Translations under genes and position numbers: made by a program
The notes under the pieces: model-generated
Seen by the model: only the letters and a program-made list of their open reading frames with translations
Database searches by the model: none
What the model was told of the DNA's origin: nothing
Shown: positions 7,534 through 15,482 of the stretch, piece by piece
How the letters are laid out: the number at the start of each line of letters is the position of its first letter
Position numbering within the stretch: position 1 is the first letter of the stretch
Assembly (NCBI GenBank): GCA_040880525.1
Contig: JBBDIG010000028.1
Location: 1 to 64,000 of the forward strand
Origin: Bacteroidia bacterium
GTDB taxonomy: Bacteria; Bacteroidota; Bacteroidia; CAILMK01; JBBDIG01
Reading direction: 5' to 3'
Length of the DNA: 64,000 nt

Positions 7534-9282
7534 TCACTCGCGCAACGGCAGCAATGCATCTGTAATAAGCCGGTACACAGGGTAGCGATTATGGCTCGGT
7601 TCATATAATTCTGATTGTTGGTAAATGAAATACCATTGCGCCCACGGGCTTTTGGCAAACATGGAATCCTGTTCCTTCCGCTGCTCAAATTCACGCTTCA
7701 GTGTTGCATTCTGTTGTAACATCCGGTGAGCGGTTTCATCAAAAATGTATGGCGAAAAATATTCCTTCTGGGAAAGGACGGCATCGAAAAAATTCCAGGC
7801 AAAATAGCTGTCCGGGGCGCGTGGTTCCAGCGTCTCCACGATGAAACGGTTGGCGGGCTGGTTTACATACGCCACATAATCGCCCTGATAAAACGTGATT
7901 TCCCCCGTATGGACGGAGGTCTCGATATCATAATTCAGATAATGTCCTTCGTAAGGGCGGGGTCGCGTATCATAGCGCGTGATCCGATAGTACTCCACTT
8001 CCAGCACCGTGTCCCGGAGCAACTGCTTGAGGCGGATGCCGCTGATCATCAGCCGCTCTGTTACCTCCTGCCAGGCCTGCGGAATGAGATAGGCCACCGG
8101 GGCCGTGACTGAATCCATGGATTTGTAGCTATTATAAAAAGGAATATTCCGCTGATAAGGACGCTCCCGGTCGTATGATTCCACCTTTGTTCCCGTCACC
8201 TTGCTTTCTTTCCATGTGGCCTCGTAGCCCTGGAAAATGATGTCCTTCTTTTGTGATGTATCCAGCTCCCACCGGAGGGGAAAATTCTTTTGGCGGGATG
8301 ACAGCAGATCGGCCTTTGCCTTCAGCAAGCCGATTTCCTTGTGGTTGATGTTCATCTTTTCCAGCAGACTTTCAAGGAAATGATAGGTTCCTTCCACCCG
8401 TTCCTTGTAGGGTTTCCACATGTGGGCCTCGGACGTGAAACCGATGCAGTTGAAGAGCGCAGCATAGCCCGTTGAGTATCGTGGTGTTTCCAGGTAGGCC
8501 ACCAGCCCTGAATCCGGAATTGTGGCCAGCGTATTTACGTAAGGCGTCATCGGAAAGCCCTTTTGCGCCATCCGTTTATAAAGCGCAGGCTCAAGATCCT
8601 TTTCCAGGTATGTGGCCAGCACCGGGTGTAGTTTGTCCTTTTGCGTACTGATGAGCGTCATCACGTGCTGGTAATCCGCGCCATTGGAGGTGTGCGTATC
8701 TACGAAAATATCCGGTTTCCAATCATCAAATATTTCTGCAAAGCTGCGGGCATTGCGGCTGTCAGCTTTGATGAAATCGCGGTTGAGGTCCAGATTGCGG
8801 GCATTGCCTCTGAAGCCATACTCCTTTGGACCCACCTGGTTGGCCCGGCTGCAGCAACCTCGGTTCAGCGCCCCGCCAATATTATAAAAGGGAATAATGC
8901 ACACCACCACATTTTGCAGAAGCCGCTGCATTTCCTTCTTTTCCATCAGGTCGCGGGCCAGCATCATAGAAGCATCGACACCGCAGGGTTCACCGGGATG
9001 GATGGCATTGTTTACCAGCAAAATGCGCCTGCCGCTTTCCTCTATTTTCTGCGGATTAAATTCGCCATCGCTGGAAATAACAACGAGGTGAAGCGGCCTT
9101 CCTACGTCCGTTGGGCCATATTCCAGGAGTTTTATTTCGCTGTAGGTAGAGTCGAGTTGCCGGTAGTATGATATGGCTTCGTCATACGTAGCGCTTTCGA
9201 GGCCGTTGCTTTTCTCGAAAGGCGTGGTAGAGTCAATACTTCCGCTAAGGACGAGGAGAAGTGAAAAGAGTAATATGCGCAT
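7534..9282 (-). CDS. M14 family zinc carboxypeptidase, exported
   Basis: A 582-residue protein with a short N-terminal hydrophobic signal (MRILLFSLLLVLSGS). The zinc ligands are visible as HPGE (His95, Glu98) and a third His in FVDTHTSNGADYQH. The Arg/Asn region DLNRDFIK and the likely catalytic Glu in FTSEAHMW complete the M14 active site. M14 enzymes remove C-terminal residues from peptides; the family in Bacteroidota is periplasmic or secreted. The C-terminal 200 residues form a beta-rich extension of unknown role. There is no T9SS tail, so it is probably periplasmic. Confidence 0.88.
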   Translation of the reverse strand: MRILLFSLLLVLSGSIDSTTPFEKSNGLESATYDEAISYYRQLDSTYSEIKLLEYGPTDVGRPLHLVVISSDGEFNPQKIEESGRRILLVNNAIHPGEPCGVDASMMLARDLMEKKEMQRLLQNVVVCIIPFYNIGGALNRGCCSRANQVGPKEYGFRGNARNLDLNRDFIKADSRNARSFAEIFDDWKPDIFVDTHTSNGADYQHVMTLISTQKDKLHPVLATYLEKDLEPALYKRMAQKGFPMTPYVNTLATIPDSGLVAYLETPRYSTGYAALFNCIGFTSEAHMWKPYKERVEGTYHFLESLLEKMNINHKEIGLLKAKADLLSSRQKNFPLRWELDTSQKKDIIFQGYEATWKESKVTGTKVESYDRERPYQRNIPFYNSYKSMDSVTAPVAYLIPQAWQEVTERLMISGIRLKQLLRDTVLEVEYYRITRYDTRPRPYEGHYLNYDIETSVHTGEITFYQGDYVAYVNQPANRFIVETLEPRAPDSYFAWNFFDAVLSQKEYFSPYIFDETAHRMLQQNATLKREFEQRKEQDSMFAKSPWAQWYFIYQQSELYEPSHNRYPVYRLITDALLPLRE

Positions 9283-9494
9283 AAGCCGGTTTTAATTTTA
9301 AGGAGCGAAAATTACCATAGTTACTGAGATGGGGAAGCTTTCAGCGTAATGAATACATTAATATTGTATTTTAAATCTTAAAGTTTTTTCAAGAAATGAT
9401 TGAAATTTTAAGAAAAACCTTTTGAAACCTTTTGTTCCAAACTCAGAGCTACCGGACACCGCTCAATTTTCTTATCGTATAATCTTGGTTTAAT

Positions 9495-9502
9495 TAATTT
9501 TG
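9495..9502 (+). promoter_or_regulatory. Candidate Bacteroidota -7 box for the DUF1538 gene
   Basis: TAATTTTG matches TAnnTTTG, 32 bp before the ATG at 9535. No good -33 TTTG was found, so this is tentative. Confidence 0.35.
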
Positions 9503-9534
9503 GCCGAATAACAAGTTAACGGCAACGCACATAC

Positions 9535-11649
9535 ATGAACAAAGCATCGAAACGGATCAGGGTCGGCTTCCGGCAAGCATTCATGATGATATTTCTTTAT
9601 GCCCGGAAACGCTTTCTTGAGCAAATAAAGGCGGTTGCCCTGATCATCGCGTACCTCGTTTTGTTTCAGGTGCTGGTGCTCGGAATTGCCATCGCTGATG
9701 CAGCCTGGATATCTGTGGGGTTGGTGCTGGTGATTACCGGGCTCACATTTTTTATGGAGGGGCTCATGCTGGGGCTCATGCCGCTCGGGGAGATCATCGG
9801 AATCAAATTGCCGCAAAAGTCAAAGCTTCCGGTGATCATTATTTTTTCATTTATCCTCGGGCTTGGGGCCACTTTTGCCGAGCCTGCCATTGGCGTTCTG
9901 AAGATGGCCGGCTCATCTGTTAAGGCGTGGGAAGCTCCGCTCCTTTTCCTGATGCTGAATAAATATGCGGATATCCTGGTGATGTCTGTAGGAGTGGGCG
10001 TTGGCCTTGCCGTGGTTTTTGGCATGTTGCGATATATTTATAACTGGTCGCTAAAGCCATTTATTTATATTTTGGTGGGACTGCTTTCCGTCATGTCGCT
10101 GTATGCGCATTTAGATCCGAACTTATTTTATTTGCTGGGCCTGGCCTGGGACTGCGGTGGTGTAACGACCGGGCCGGTTACCGTTCCGCTTGTGCTGGCG
10201 CTGGGTATCGGCATCAGCCGGATTACCGGCAGCGGTTCAGAGCAGGGAGCGGCAGGTTTTGGCGCGGTTACGCTGGCTTCGTTGTTTCCCATCATAGCTG
10301 TGTTGGGAATTGGCATGTTCTATCTCTCCTCCATTACGCAACCATTATCGGCAGCAGAATTTGCCCGCCAGCATGATAATCCGAAAGTAACCGGGCTTTT
10401 TGACAGCTATGATGCCTATACCGGATATATGCTTTCCCATACAGACCCCGCTGTCTACATGCAAATTTTCGATAATGATCAGGAAAAGTTCCTGGCCTAT
10501 CTCAGCAAGGTAAAGGCTGATAAAGAATTGCAGGCTGTGGTTGCCGGGCCGGAGGAAACCGGATTTAAAACATGGGCCGCAGCCAGTAATAATGCCCAGG
10601 TAATAAACCTGGTTTTTGGCAGTCCTGAAGAAATGCAGAAATTCAGAAAAAGCCGTGGAGGTAATTATACAATGCCATCATTAAACAGTTGGGATGTAAT
10701 TACAAGAAACAGCATTGCAGCATTTCAGGCAATTATCCCGCTCACGTTATTTTTATTGTTAATATTCTTTTTAGTAATAAGGGACAAGCTGCCCCAACCT
10801 GACGAGATATTTCTGGGAATAGGTTTCGCGCTCATCGGCATGGCCATATTCAACATCGGCATTGAGATGGGCCTGTCCCGGCTGGGAGGCCAGGTAGGCC
10901 AAAACCTGCCAGCGTCCTTCAGTACCATTGAATTAAAGGATGAAACAACACTACTTCAAAACTTTGATAAAAGCCTGGTAAATGAAGCACTGCAGGAAGA
11001 TGGCTCCATCAATAAATTTTTTTATGCAAAGAAGGACAAGGAATATAAAGCCATTCCCTTTGATGAGCAATATTATGATGAGAAGAAAAAGACTTATCTG
11101 TATATTCCGGAAAGAGGGCCGCTCTTTGGCGTGGCAGGCGGAGTTGGAGGAATGATCGTGGTAATACTTTTTGCATTTATGATGGGATATGGCGCTACGC
11201 TGGCGGAGCCTGCACTAAACGCCCTGGGCCTTACCGTTGAAGAAATTACTGTGGGAACATTTCCGAAATCGGTCCTTATGCAGGCGGTTGCCATTGGTGT
11301 GGGCGTAGGACTTGCTTTGGGCGTAGCCAAGATTATTTGGAATATTCCTTTATTCTGGATGCTTATTCCTCCCTATCTGTTATTAATGTTAATCACGAAA
11401 TTATCATCTGAAGAATATACCAATATCGGGTGGGACAGTGCCGGTGTAACGACCGGGCCCATTACGGTTCCCCTCGTTCTGGCGATGGGGCTTGGCATTG
11501 GCGGGCAGGTAGGTGTGGTTGAGGGATTCGGCATTCTCTCTATGGCCTCCGTTTGTCCTATTATTAGTGTTTTAACGATGGGCCTTGTAGTGAACAGCCG
11601 CAGAAAAAAGCTCATGCGGGAACTCGAAAGCAAAGCAGTTAAAGTATAG
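9535..11649 (+). CDS. DUF1538 membrane protein, internally duplicated
   Basis: A 704-residue polytopic protein with two homologous halves. Each half carries a GAT(F/L)AEPA motif (about residues 111 and 552) and a WD(C/S)(G/A)GVTTGP(V/I)TVPLVLA motif (about residues 205 and 633), hallmarks of DUF1538. The inverted or tandem repeat of conserved Gly/Thr/Pro helices suggests a transporter or channel core. Two long hydrophilic insertions (about residues 275-395 and 470-540) separate the halves. The gene downstream encodes a PII-like protein, which suggests nucleotide- or metabolite-gated transport. The substrate is unknown. Confident for family, not for function. Confidence 0.85.
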   Translation: MNKASKRIRVGFRQAFMMIFLYARKRFLEQIKAVALIIAYLVLFQVLVLGIAIADAAWISVGLVLVITGLTFFMEGLMLGLMPLGEIIGIKLPQKSKLPVIIIFSFILGLGATFAEPAIGVLKMAGSSVKAWEAPLLFLMLNKYADILVMSVGVGVGLAVVFGMLRYIYNWSLKPFIYILVGLLSVMSLYAHLDPNLFYLLGLAWDCGGVTTGPVTVPLVLALGIGISRITGSGSEQGAAGFGAVTLASLFPIIAVLGIGMFYLSSITQPLSAAEFARQHDNPKVTGLFDSYDAYTGYMLSHTDPAVYMQIFDNDQEKFLAYLSKVKADKELQAVVAGPEETGFKTWAAASNNAQVINLVFGSPEEMQKFRKSRGGNYTMPSLNSWDVITRNSIAAFQAIIPLTLFLLLIFFLVIRDKLPQPDEIFLGIGFALIGMAIFNIGIEMGLSRLGGQVGQNLPASFSTIELKDETTLLQNFDKSLVNEALQEDGSINKFFYAKKDKEYKAIPFDEQYYDEKKKTYLYIPERGPLFGVAGGVGGMIVVILFAFMMGYGATLAEPALNALGLTVEEITVGTFPKSVLMQAVAIGVGVGLALGVAKIIWNIPLFWMLIPPYLLLMLITKLSSEEYTNIGWDSAGVTTGPITVPLVLAMGLGIGGQVGVVEGFGILSMASVCPIISVLTMGLVVNSRRKKLMRELESKAVKV

Positions 11650-11712
11650 AAAATTAAAATTACGATTTCCGGAACCTGCTGATTTTTATATTTTAATTAA
11701 TAAATAAGAAAA

Positions 11713-12822
11713 ATGGTAAAAAATGCCATGATCAGGATCAATGCGGTGGTAAACAGAGAATACATCACCAGCCTCGTGGAGAAACTTTTTTTCAATGGCA
11801 TCCGTGCTGTTTATATTGAAAACGGGAGAGCAAACATGCTGAAGGATAAAAAAGCGATTTTCTCTATTGATGATAAAAAGAAATTAATAAATGATCCTTT
11901 TGAAGTGCTTAATTTTTTTGTCTCTCCCAAAGAAGAAATAAATGCACTAAAATTAATAGATGACGAGCTTAATTTTGCCACACCCGGCAAAGGTTCGGTA
12001 TATTCCTCAGAATCAGGGATTTTGAGGCAGCATGATGATATTATCAGGAATTCAGATTTCAGGTATGAGCATGATGGAACCTTTGTGCCTCATTCAGATC
12101 TGTCAGGAATTTCCTGTATTGTGCAGCGGGGCCACGGAGATGAAATTGCCTACCTGGTGCTGGATTCCGGTATCAGCGTTCCGGTTTTAACGTACGGTTC
12201 AGGTACGGGATTCCGCGATAAACTGGGACTGCTTCGCATCACTATTCCAGCCGAGAAGGAGATCATCACCCTGATGATGAGCAAGTATGACGTGGAGGCC
12301 GTAATGGAGCTGATGATCATAAAAGGGAAACTGAGTCAGCCCGGCAAAGGGTTTATTTATGATTTTCCGGTTCGCTACGGTTTTGTTAATACAAAAATTT
12401 CAACAGGCGCCAGCGGCCAGGTAGCGTCACAAGAGCAGATCATTTCAGCGATTGATTCCTTAAAAGGCGGCATAGGGTGGCGCAAATCGAAGGTGGACAG
12501 AATAGCCTCAGCAAACCTGAATTATCTGAAGGACTTAACTGAGTTGAATCTGGTCTGTAACGAGGGATACGGTGCTGACCTCGTTAAGGTTGCCATGCAA
12601 AACGGGGCTTCCGGAGCCACGCTGAGCGCAATGAAATTTAAAGGCAACGGAGAAGCAGCAGCCCGGTTTTTACCTTCCCTTGAGATTTGCAGGATGATAG
12701 TGGCAAAACAAAGCGTGGAACCAATAGCTGCGGCATTGGAAGGTGAAGGGGCATTTGGTGCAAACAGCCAGGGGTTTTTATTTACCCAAAAAGTTAAAAA
12801 GGCATACACTTATTCGAATTAG
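11713..12822 (+). CDS. Protein with three PII-like units
   Basis: A 369-residue soluble protein that reads as three ferredoxin-like PII units. Units 1 and 2 each close with a PGKG loop followed by a hydrophobic strand (TPGKGSVYS, QPGKGFIYDF), reminiscent of the PII B-loop. Unit 3 ends GANSQGFLFTQKV. Their starts are MIRINAVVNREYI, ISCIVQRGHGDEI and LNLVCNEGYGADL. No canonical T-loop tyrosine motif is evident. PII proteins bind ATP/ADP and 2-oxoglutarate or other effectors and gate transporters. The position 63 bp after the DUF1538 gene makes that protein the likely partner. Confidence 0.7.
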   Translation: MVKNAMIRINAVVNREYITSLVEKLFFNGIRAVYIENGRANMLKDKKAIFSIDDKKKLINDPFEVLNFFVSPKEEINALKLIDDELNFATPGKGSVYSSESGILRQHDDIIRNSDFRYEHDGTFVPHSDLSGISCIVQRGHGDEIAYLVLDSGISVPVLTYGSGTGFRDKLGLLRITIPAEKEIITLMMSKYDVEAVMELMIIKGKLSQPGKGFIYDFPVRYGFVNTKISTGASGQVASQEQIISAIDSLKGGIGWRKSKVDRIASANLNYLKDLTELNLVCNEGYGADLVKVAMQNGASGATLSAMKFKGNGEAAARFLPSLEICRMIVAKQSVEPIAAALEGEGAFGANSQGFLFTQKVKKAYTYSN

Positions 12823-12892
12823 TGATCAGTGAAGCAGTGATCAGTGATCAGCGAGCAGTGAATTAGTGATCAGTGATCAGTGAATTAGTGGG
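12820..12892. repeat. Short tandem array of GTGATCA units
   Basis: Imperfect tandem copies of AGTGATCAGTGATCAG and GTGAATTAGTGATCAGTG, about 73 bp, sit directly after the stop of the PII-like gene. Each unit contains the palindrome TGATCA. This looks like slipped-strand expansion. No coding role is apparent. Confidence 0.8.
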
Positions 12893-12910
12893 GGAGGGAT
12901 TATTTGGGGG

Positions 12911-14545
12911 TTATTTTATTCGCAGCTTTTGGCCTACGGAGATGTCGAAGCCGGATAGATCATTGAGGTCCATCAGCGTGCCCATGCTCACTTCAAACCT
13001 GCGGGAAATGGCATAGAGCGTTTCGCCCTGCTCTACCACGTGATAGACCGGTTCTGGTGCAGGCGCGGGAAGTTGCACCTTCAACTGCTGCCCCATTTTG
13101 AGATCGTTGCCCACAATCATATTTATTTCCCGGAGTTCAGCTACACTAATGTCATACTGCCGAGAAATGGAATAAAGGCTCTCTCCCTGCTGTACGGTGT
13201 GCATTTTCCATCCCGCTGTGTCCGTTTGCGGATCTGCCTGGGGTGTCTGCTCTGCGGTAGCCGGGGCTGCCTTTTCCTCCGGAGCGGGTTCAGGCTCTAC
13301 GGTTAATTCCGTCTCTTTCGGAACGGTTGCCGGTTTATCATTGCGGTTGTCAGGTTCCGGGATCACCAGTTCGGCCGGTTGAGGCTCTTCGGCAATGGTA
13401 ATTTCCTCTTCCTTCACTGCTTTAAATTCCTCTGTTTCCACTTTTGCAGTGGTCTCTTCCGGTTTCGGCCGTTCAGGCCGTGGCACTTCCTTCACCGGAG
13501 TTTCTTCAGGCTTCCTTTTCTTTTGATCTTTTGGCGGCTTTTGTTTTTTATCCGGTTTGCTGCCGTTTTCATCCACAGCATTTTCCAGCCCCACATATTT
13601 CTTTTCTTTAATTAAATCAGGATTGGTAAGTTTTGGCGGCTGCTTCACCTTTTTTCTGAGGCTGATGGTTTCGCCCACTGCGGGTTCCTGCCCTTCTGCC
13701 ATTCGGTTTTTCCGCAGGAGTTTCTTTAGCCGGATGCCATGAAGTTGCGAAATATAGTGCATGGTCTCCTGCGCCTGCACGCTATGCTGTTTGTGTGCGG
13801 GCCGGCCCCGTTTCGGTTTCAGATACAGGATAGATCCGGAAATGATGTTTGCATTTTTTTCCAGGTCGTTGTATTTCCGCACCTGCCATTCGCGCATATC
13901 ATGGCGCTCTCCAAACGTGCGCATGTTTTCGCCCGGCAAAACGCGCCCGGCAGGGATTCCATTAAATACCAAAGTTTGAGTAATAGAAATTCCGTCACTG
14001 TTTTCATTATCTGCGACAGGCAATTTCCTGCCGAGGGCAATCAGGTCATATTGTGGCAGATCATATTTTTCAATAATTCCAATAAGCAACTCAGGATACC
14101 TGGGATTGGTGGCGTATCCCGCCTTCTTCAGGCCCTTTGCCCAGGCTTTATAATCGGTTTTATCAAATTCAAATAGAAATGCATAACGAGTATTAACACT
14201 CAGGAAATCAGAATGGTCGCGGTAGCTGTCTTCCACTTTATTATATACCCGGAAACATTCGCCTTTTTCATCATCATCATAATATGTTTTCCGGCCCGTC
14301 CAATGGCTTTTACATTTGATCCCAAAGTGATTATTGCTTTTTAGCGAAAGCTCGCTGTTTCCGGAACCGGATTCTAAAACCCCCTGGGCGAGCTTGATGC
14401 TGGCGGGTATTCCGGTTCTCATCATTTCGCTTATCGCCAGGTCCTTATAAATTTTAATATATTCTTCGGTGGTGTATTTTCTGGCCTGTCCATTCGCCAT
14501 AAGAGATGGAAGCAACAGCGCCAGTATCAGCAGATAATTTTTCAT
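12911..14545 (-). CDS. Exported glucosaminidase with LysM domains
   Basis: A 544-residue protein. The signal peptide (residues 1-20) is followed by a FlgJ/LytG-type N-acetylglucosaminidase domain (about 25-165) with catalytic Glu58 in AQGVLESGSGNSE and the motif NNHFGIKC. Then come two degenerate LysM-like units (about 185-300) and a Lys/Pro/Glu-rich linker (about 310-430). Two good LysM repeats close the protein (HTVQQGESLYSISRQYD and HVVEQGETLYAISRRFE). It should bind and cleave peptidoglycan glycan strands in the periplasm during growth or division. Its start lies 5 bp after the end of the O-methyltransferase gene, suggesting one operon. Confidence 0.9.
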   Translation of the reverse strand: MKNYLLILALLLPSLMANGQARKYTTEEYIKIYKDLAISEMMRTGIPASIKLAQGVLESGSGNSELSLKSNNHFGIKCKSHWTGRKTYYDDDEKGECFRVYNKVEDSYRDHSDFLSVNTRYAFLFEFDKTDYKAWAKGLKKAGYATNPRYPELLIGIIEKYDLPQYDLIALGRKLPVADNENSDGISITQTLVFNGIPAGRVLPGENMRTFGERHDMREWQVRKYNDLEKNANIISGSILYLKPKRGRPAHKQHSVQAQETMHYISQLHGIRLKKLLRKNRMAEGQEPAVGETISLRKKVKQPPKLTNPDLIKEKKYVGLENAVDENGSKPDKKQKPPKDQKKRKPEETPVKEVPRPERPKPEETTAKVETEEFKAVKEEEITIAEEPQPAELVIPEPDNRNDKPATVPKETELTVEPEPAPEEKAAPATAEQTPQADPQTDTAGWKMHTVQQGESLYSISRQYDISVAELREINMIVGNDLKMGQQLKVQLPAPAPEPVYHVVEQGETLYAISRRFEVSMGTLMDLNDLSGFDISVGQKLRIK

Positions 14546-14550
14546 AGTAT

Positions 14551-15189
14551 TTAACGAAGTTTCCGAATTATCATCAGGCCATCCCTGATGGGGAGCAGAA
14601 TATTCTCAACGCGCTCATCCTGGTGAATCTTATCGTTAAACGCAATAAGGGCGCGGGTATCCTTGTCGGGTTCCGGCTCAACAACTTTGCCACTCCATAG
14701 CACATTATCGGCAATGATAATCCCGTCCTTGCGCACTTTATCAAAAATTAAATCGTAGTAATTGCTGTAGTTTACCTTATCCGCATCTATAAAAACAAGA
14801 TCGAATTTAGCATCAAGGTCAGGAATGATTTCAAGCGCATCGCCAATTCTGTAATCTATTCGTTCGTTTACGCCTGCGTCCTTCCAATACTTCCTGGCCA
14901 TGTCCTCCAGTTCTTCATTGATGTCAATGGTGATGAGCTTTCCGCCCGGCCTGATTCCCTTTGCAAGGGACAATGCAGAATAGCCGGTGTAAGTCCCGAT
15001 TTCTAAGGCGAATTGCGGTTTCACCAAAAGGCTGAAAAGCTCCAGCACCTTTCCCTGCAGGTGGCCGGACAGCATTTGAGGCAACATCACCTTTGCATGC
15101 GTTTCCCGGTTAAGCTTCTGCTCCACCTCCGTTTCCGGTGTGGTATGCGCTTCTACGTAAGATTCCAATAGGTCCGGAAGAAATTTCAT
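14551..15189 (-). CDS. Class I SAM O-methyltransferase (caffeoyl-CoA OMT type)
   Basis: A 212-residue methyltransferase. Motif I is ALEIGTYTGYSALSLAKGI. The metal-binding/post motifs are DLVFIDADKVNYSNYYDLI and GIIIADNVLWSGKV, as in cation-dependent O-methyltransferases of the caffeoyl-CoA/YrrM group. Some relatives in this group methylate catechols or modified tRNA bases (TrmR), and the substrate here cannot be read. It is the first gene of a probable two-gene unit with the LysM glucosaminidase. Confidence 0.85.
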   Translation of the reverse strand: MKFLPDLLESYVEAHTTPETEVEQKLNRETHAKVMLPQMLSGHLQGKVLELFSLLVKPQFALEIGTYTGYSALSLAKGIRPGGKLITIDINEELEDMARKYWKDAGVNERIDYRIGDALEIIPDLDAKFDLVFIDADKVNYSNYYDLIFDKVRKDGIIIADNVLWSGKVVEPEPDKDTRALIAFNDKIHQDERVENILLPIRDGLMIIRKLR

Positions 15190-15443
15190 CAGTGCTCCTT
15201 TAAATTTATAAAATCAACGAAAACATGGGATGCCGTTTCAAAGCAACAAAATTCGGCAATTAAGCGCGCAGCTATTGGTTTTATATTCTAAAGGTTATCA
15301 ACATCTGTGTAAAATGCCACGATGCGTAAAAACCGGCAGCGCAGCAGATAGCCGGAATTTTCTTCAGATCTTTATTTATTCATCTGAAAAATAACATAAA
15401 AACCGGTAGCTGTAACCATTCAGGGCCATTCCCCGTTCTTGAT

Positions 15444-15451
15444 TATCTTTG
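15444..15451 (+). promoter_or_regulatory. Candidate -7 box for the T9SS monooxygenase-like gene
   Basis: TATCTTTG fits TAnnTTTG and lies 31 bp upstream of the ATG. No clear -33 element was seen. Confidence 0.4.
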
Positions 15452-15482
15452 TTCACAACTTCCTATCACAAAAATAAAGTTT

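Noticed and set aside
12820-12892. CRISPR-like array
   Set aside because: Units are contiguous, variable in length and without spacers, so this is a simple tandem repeat.
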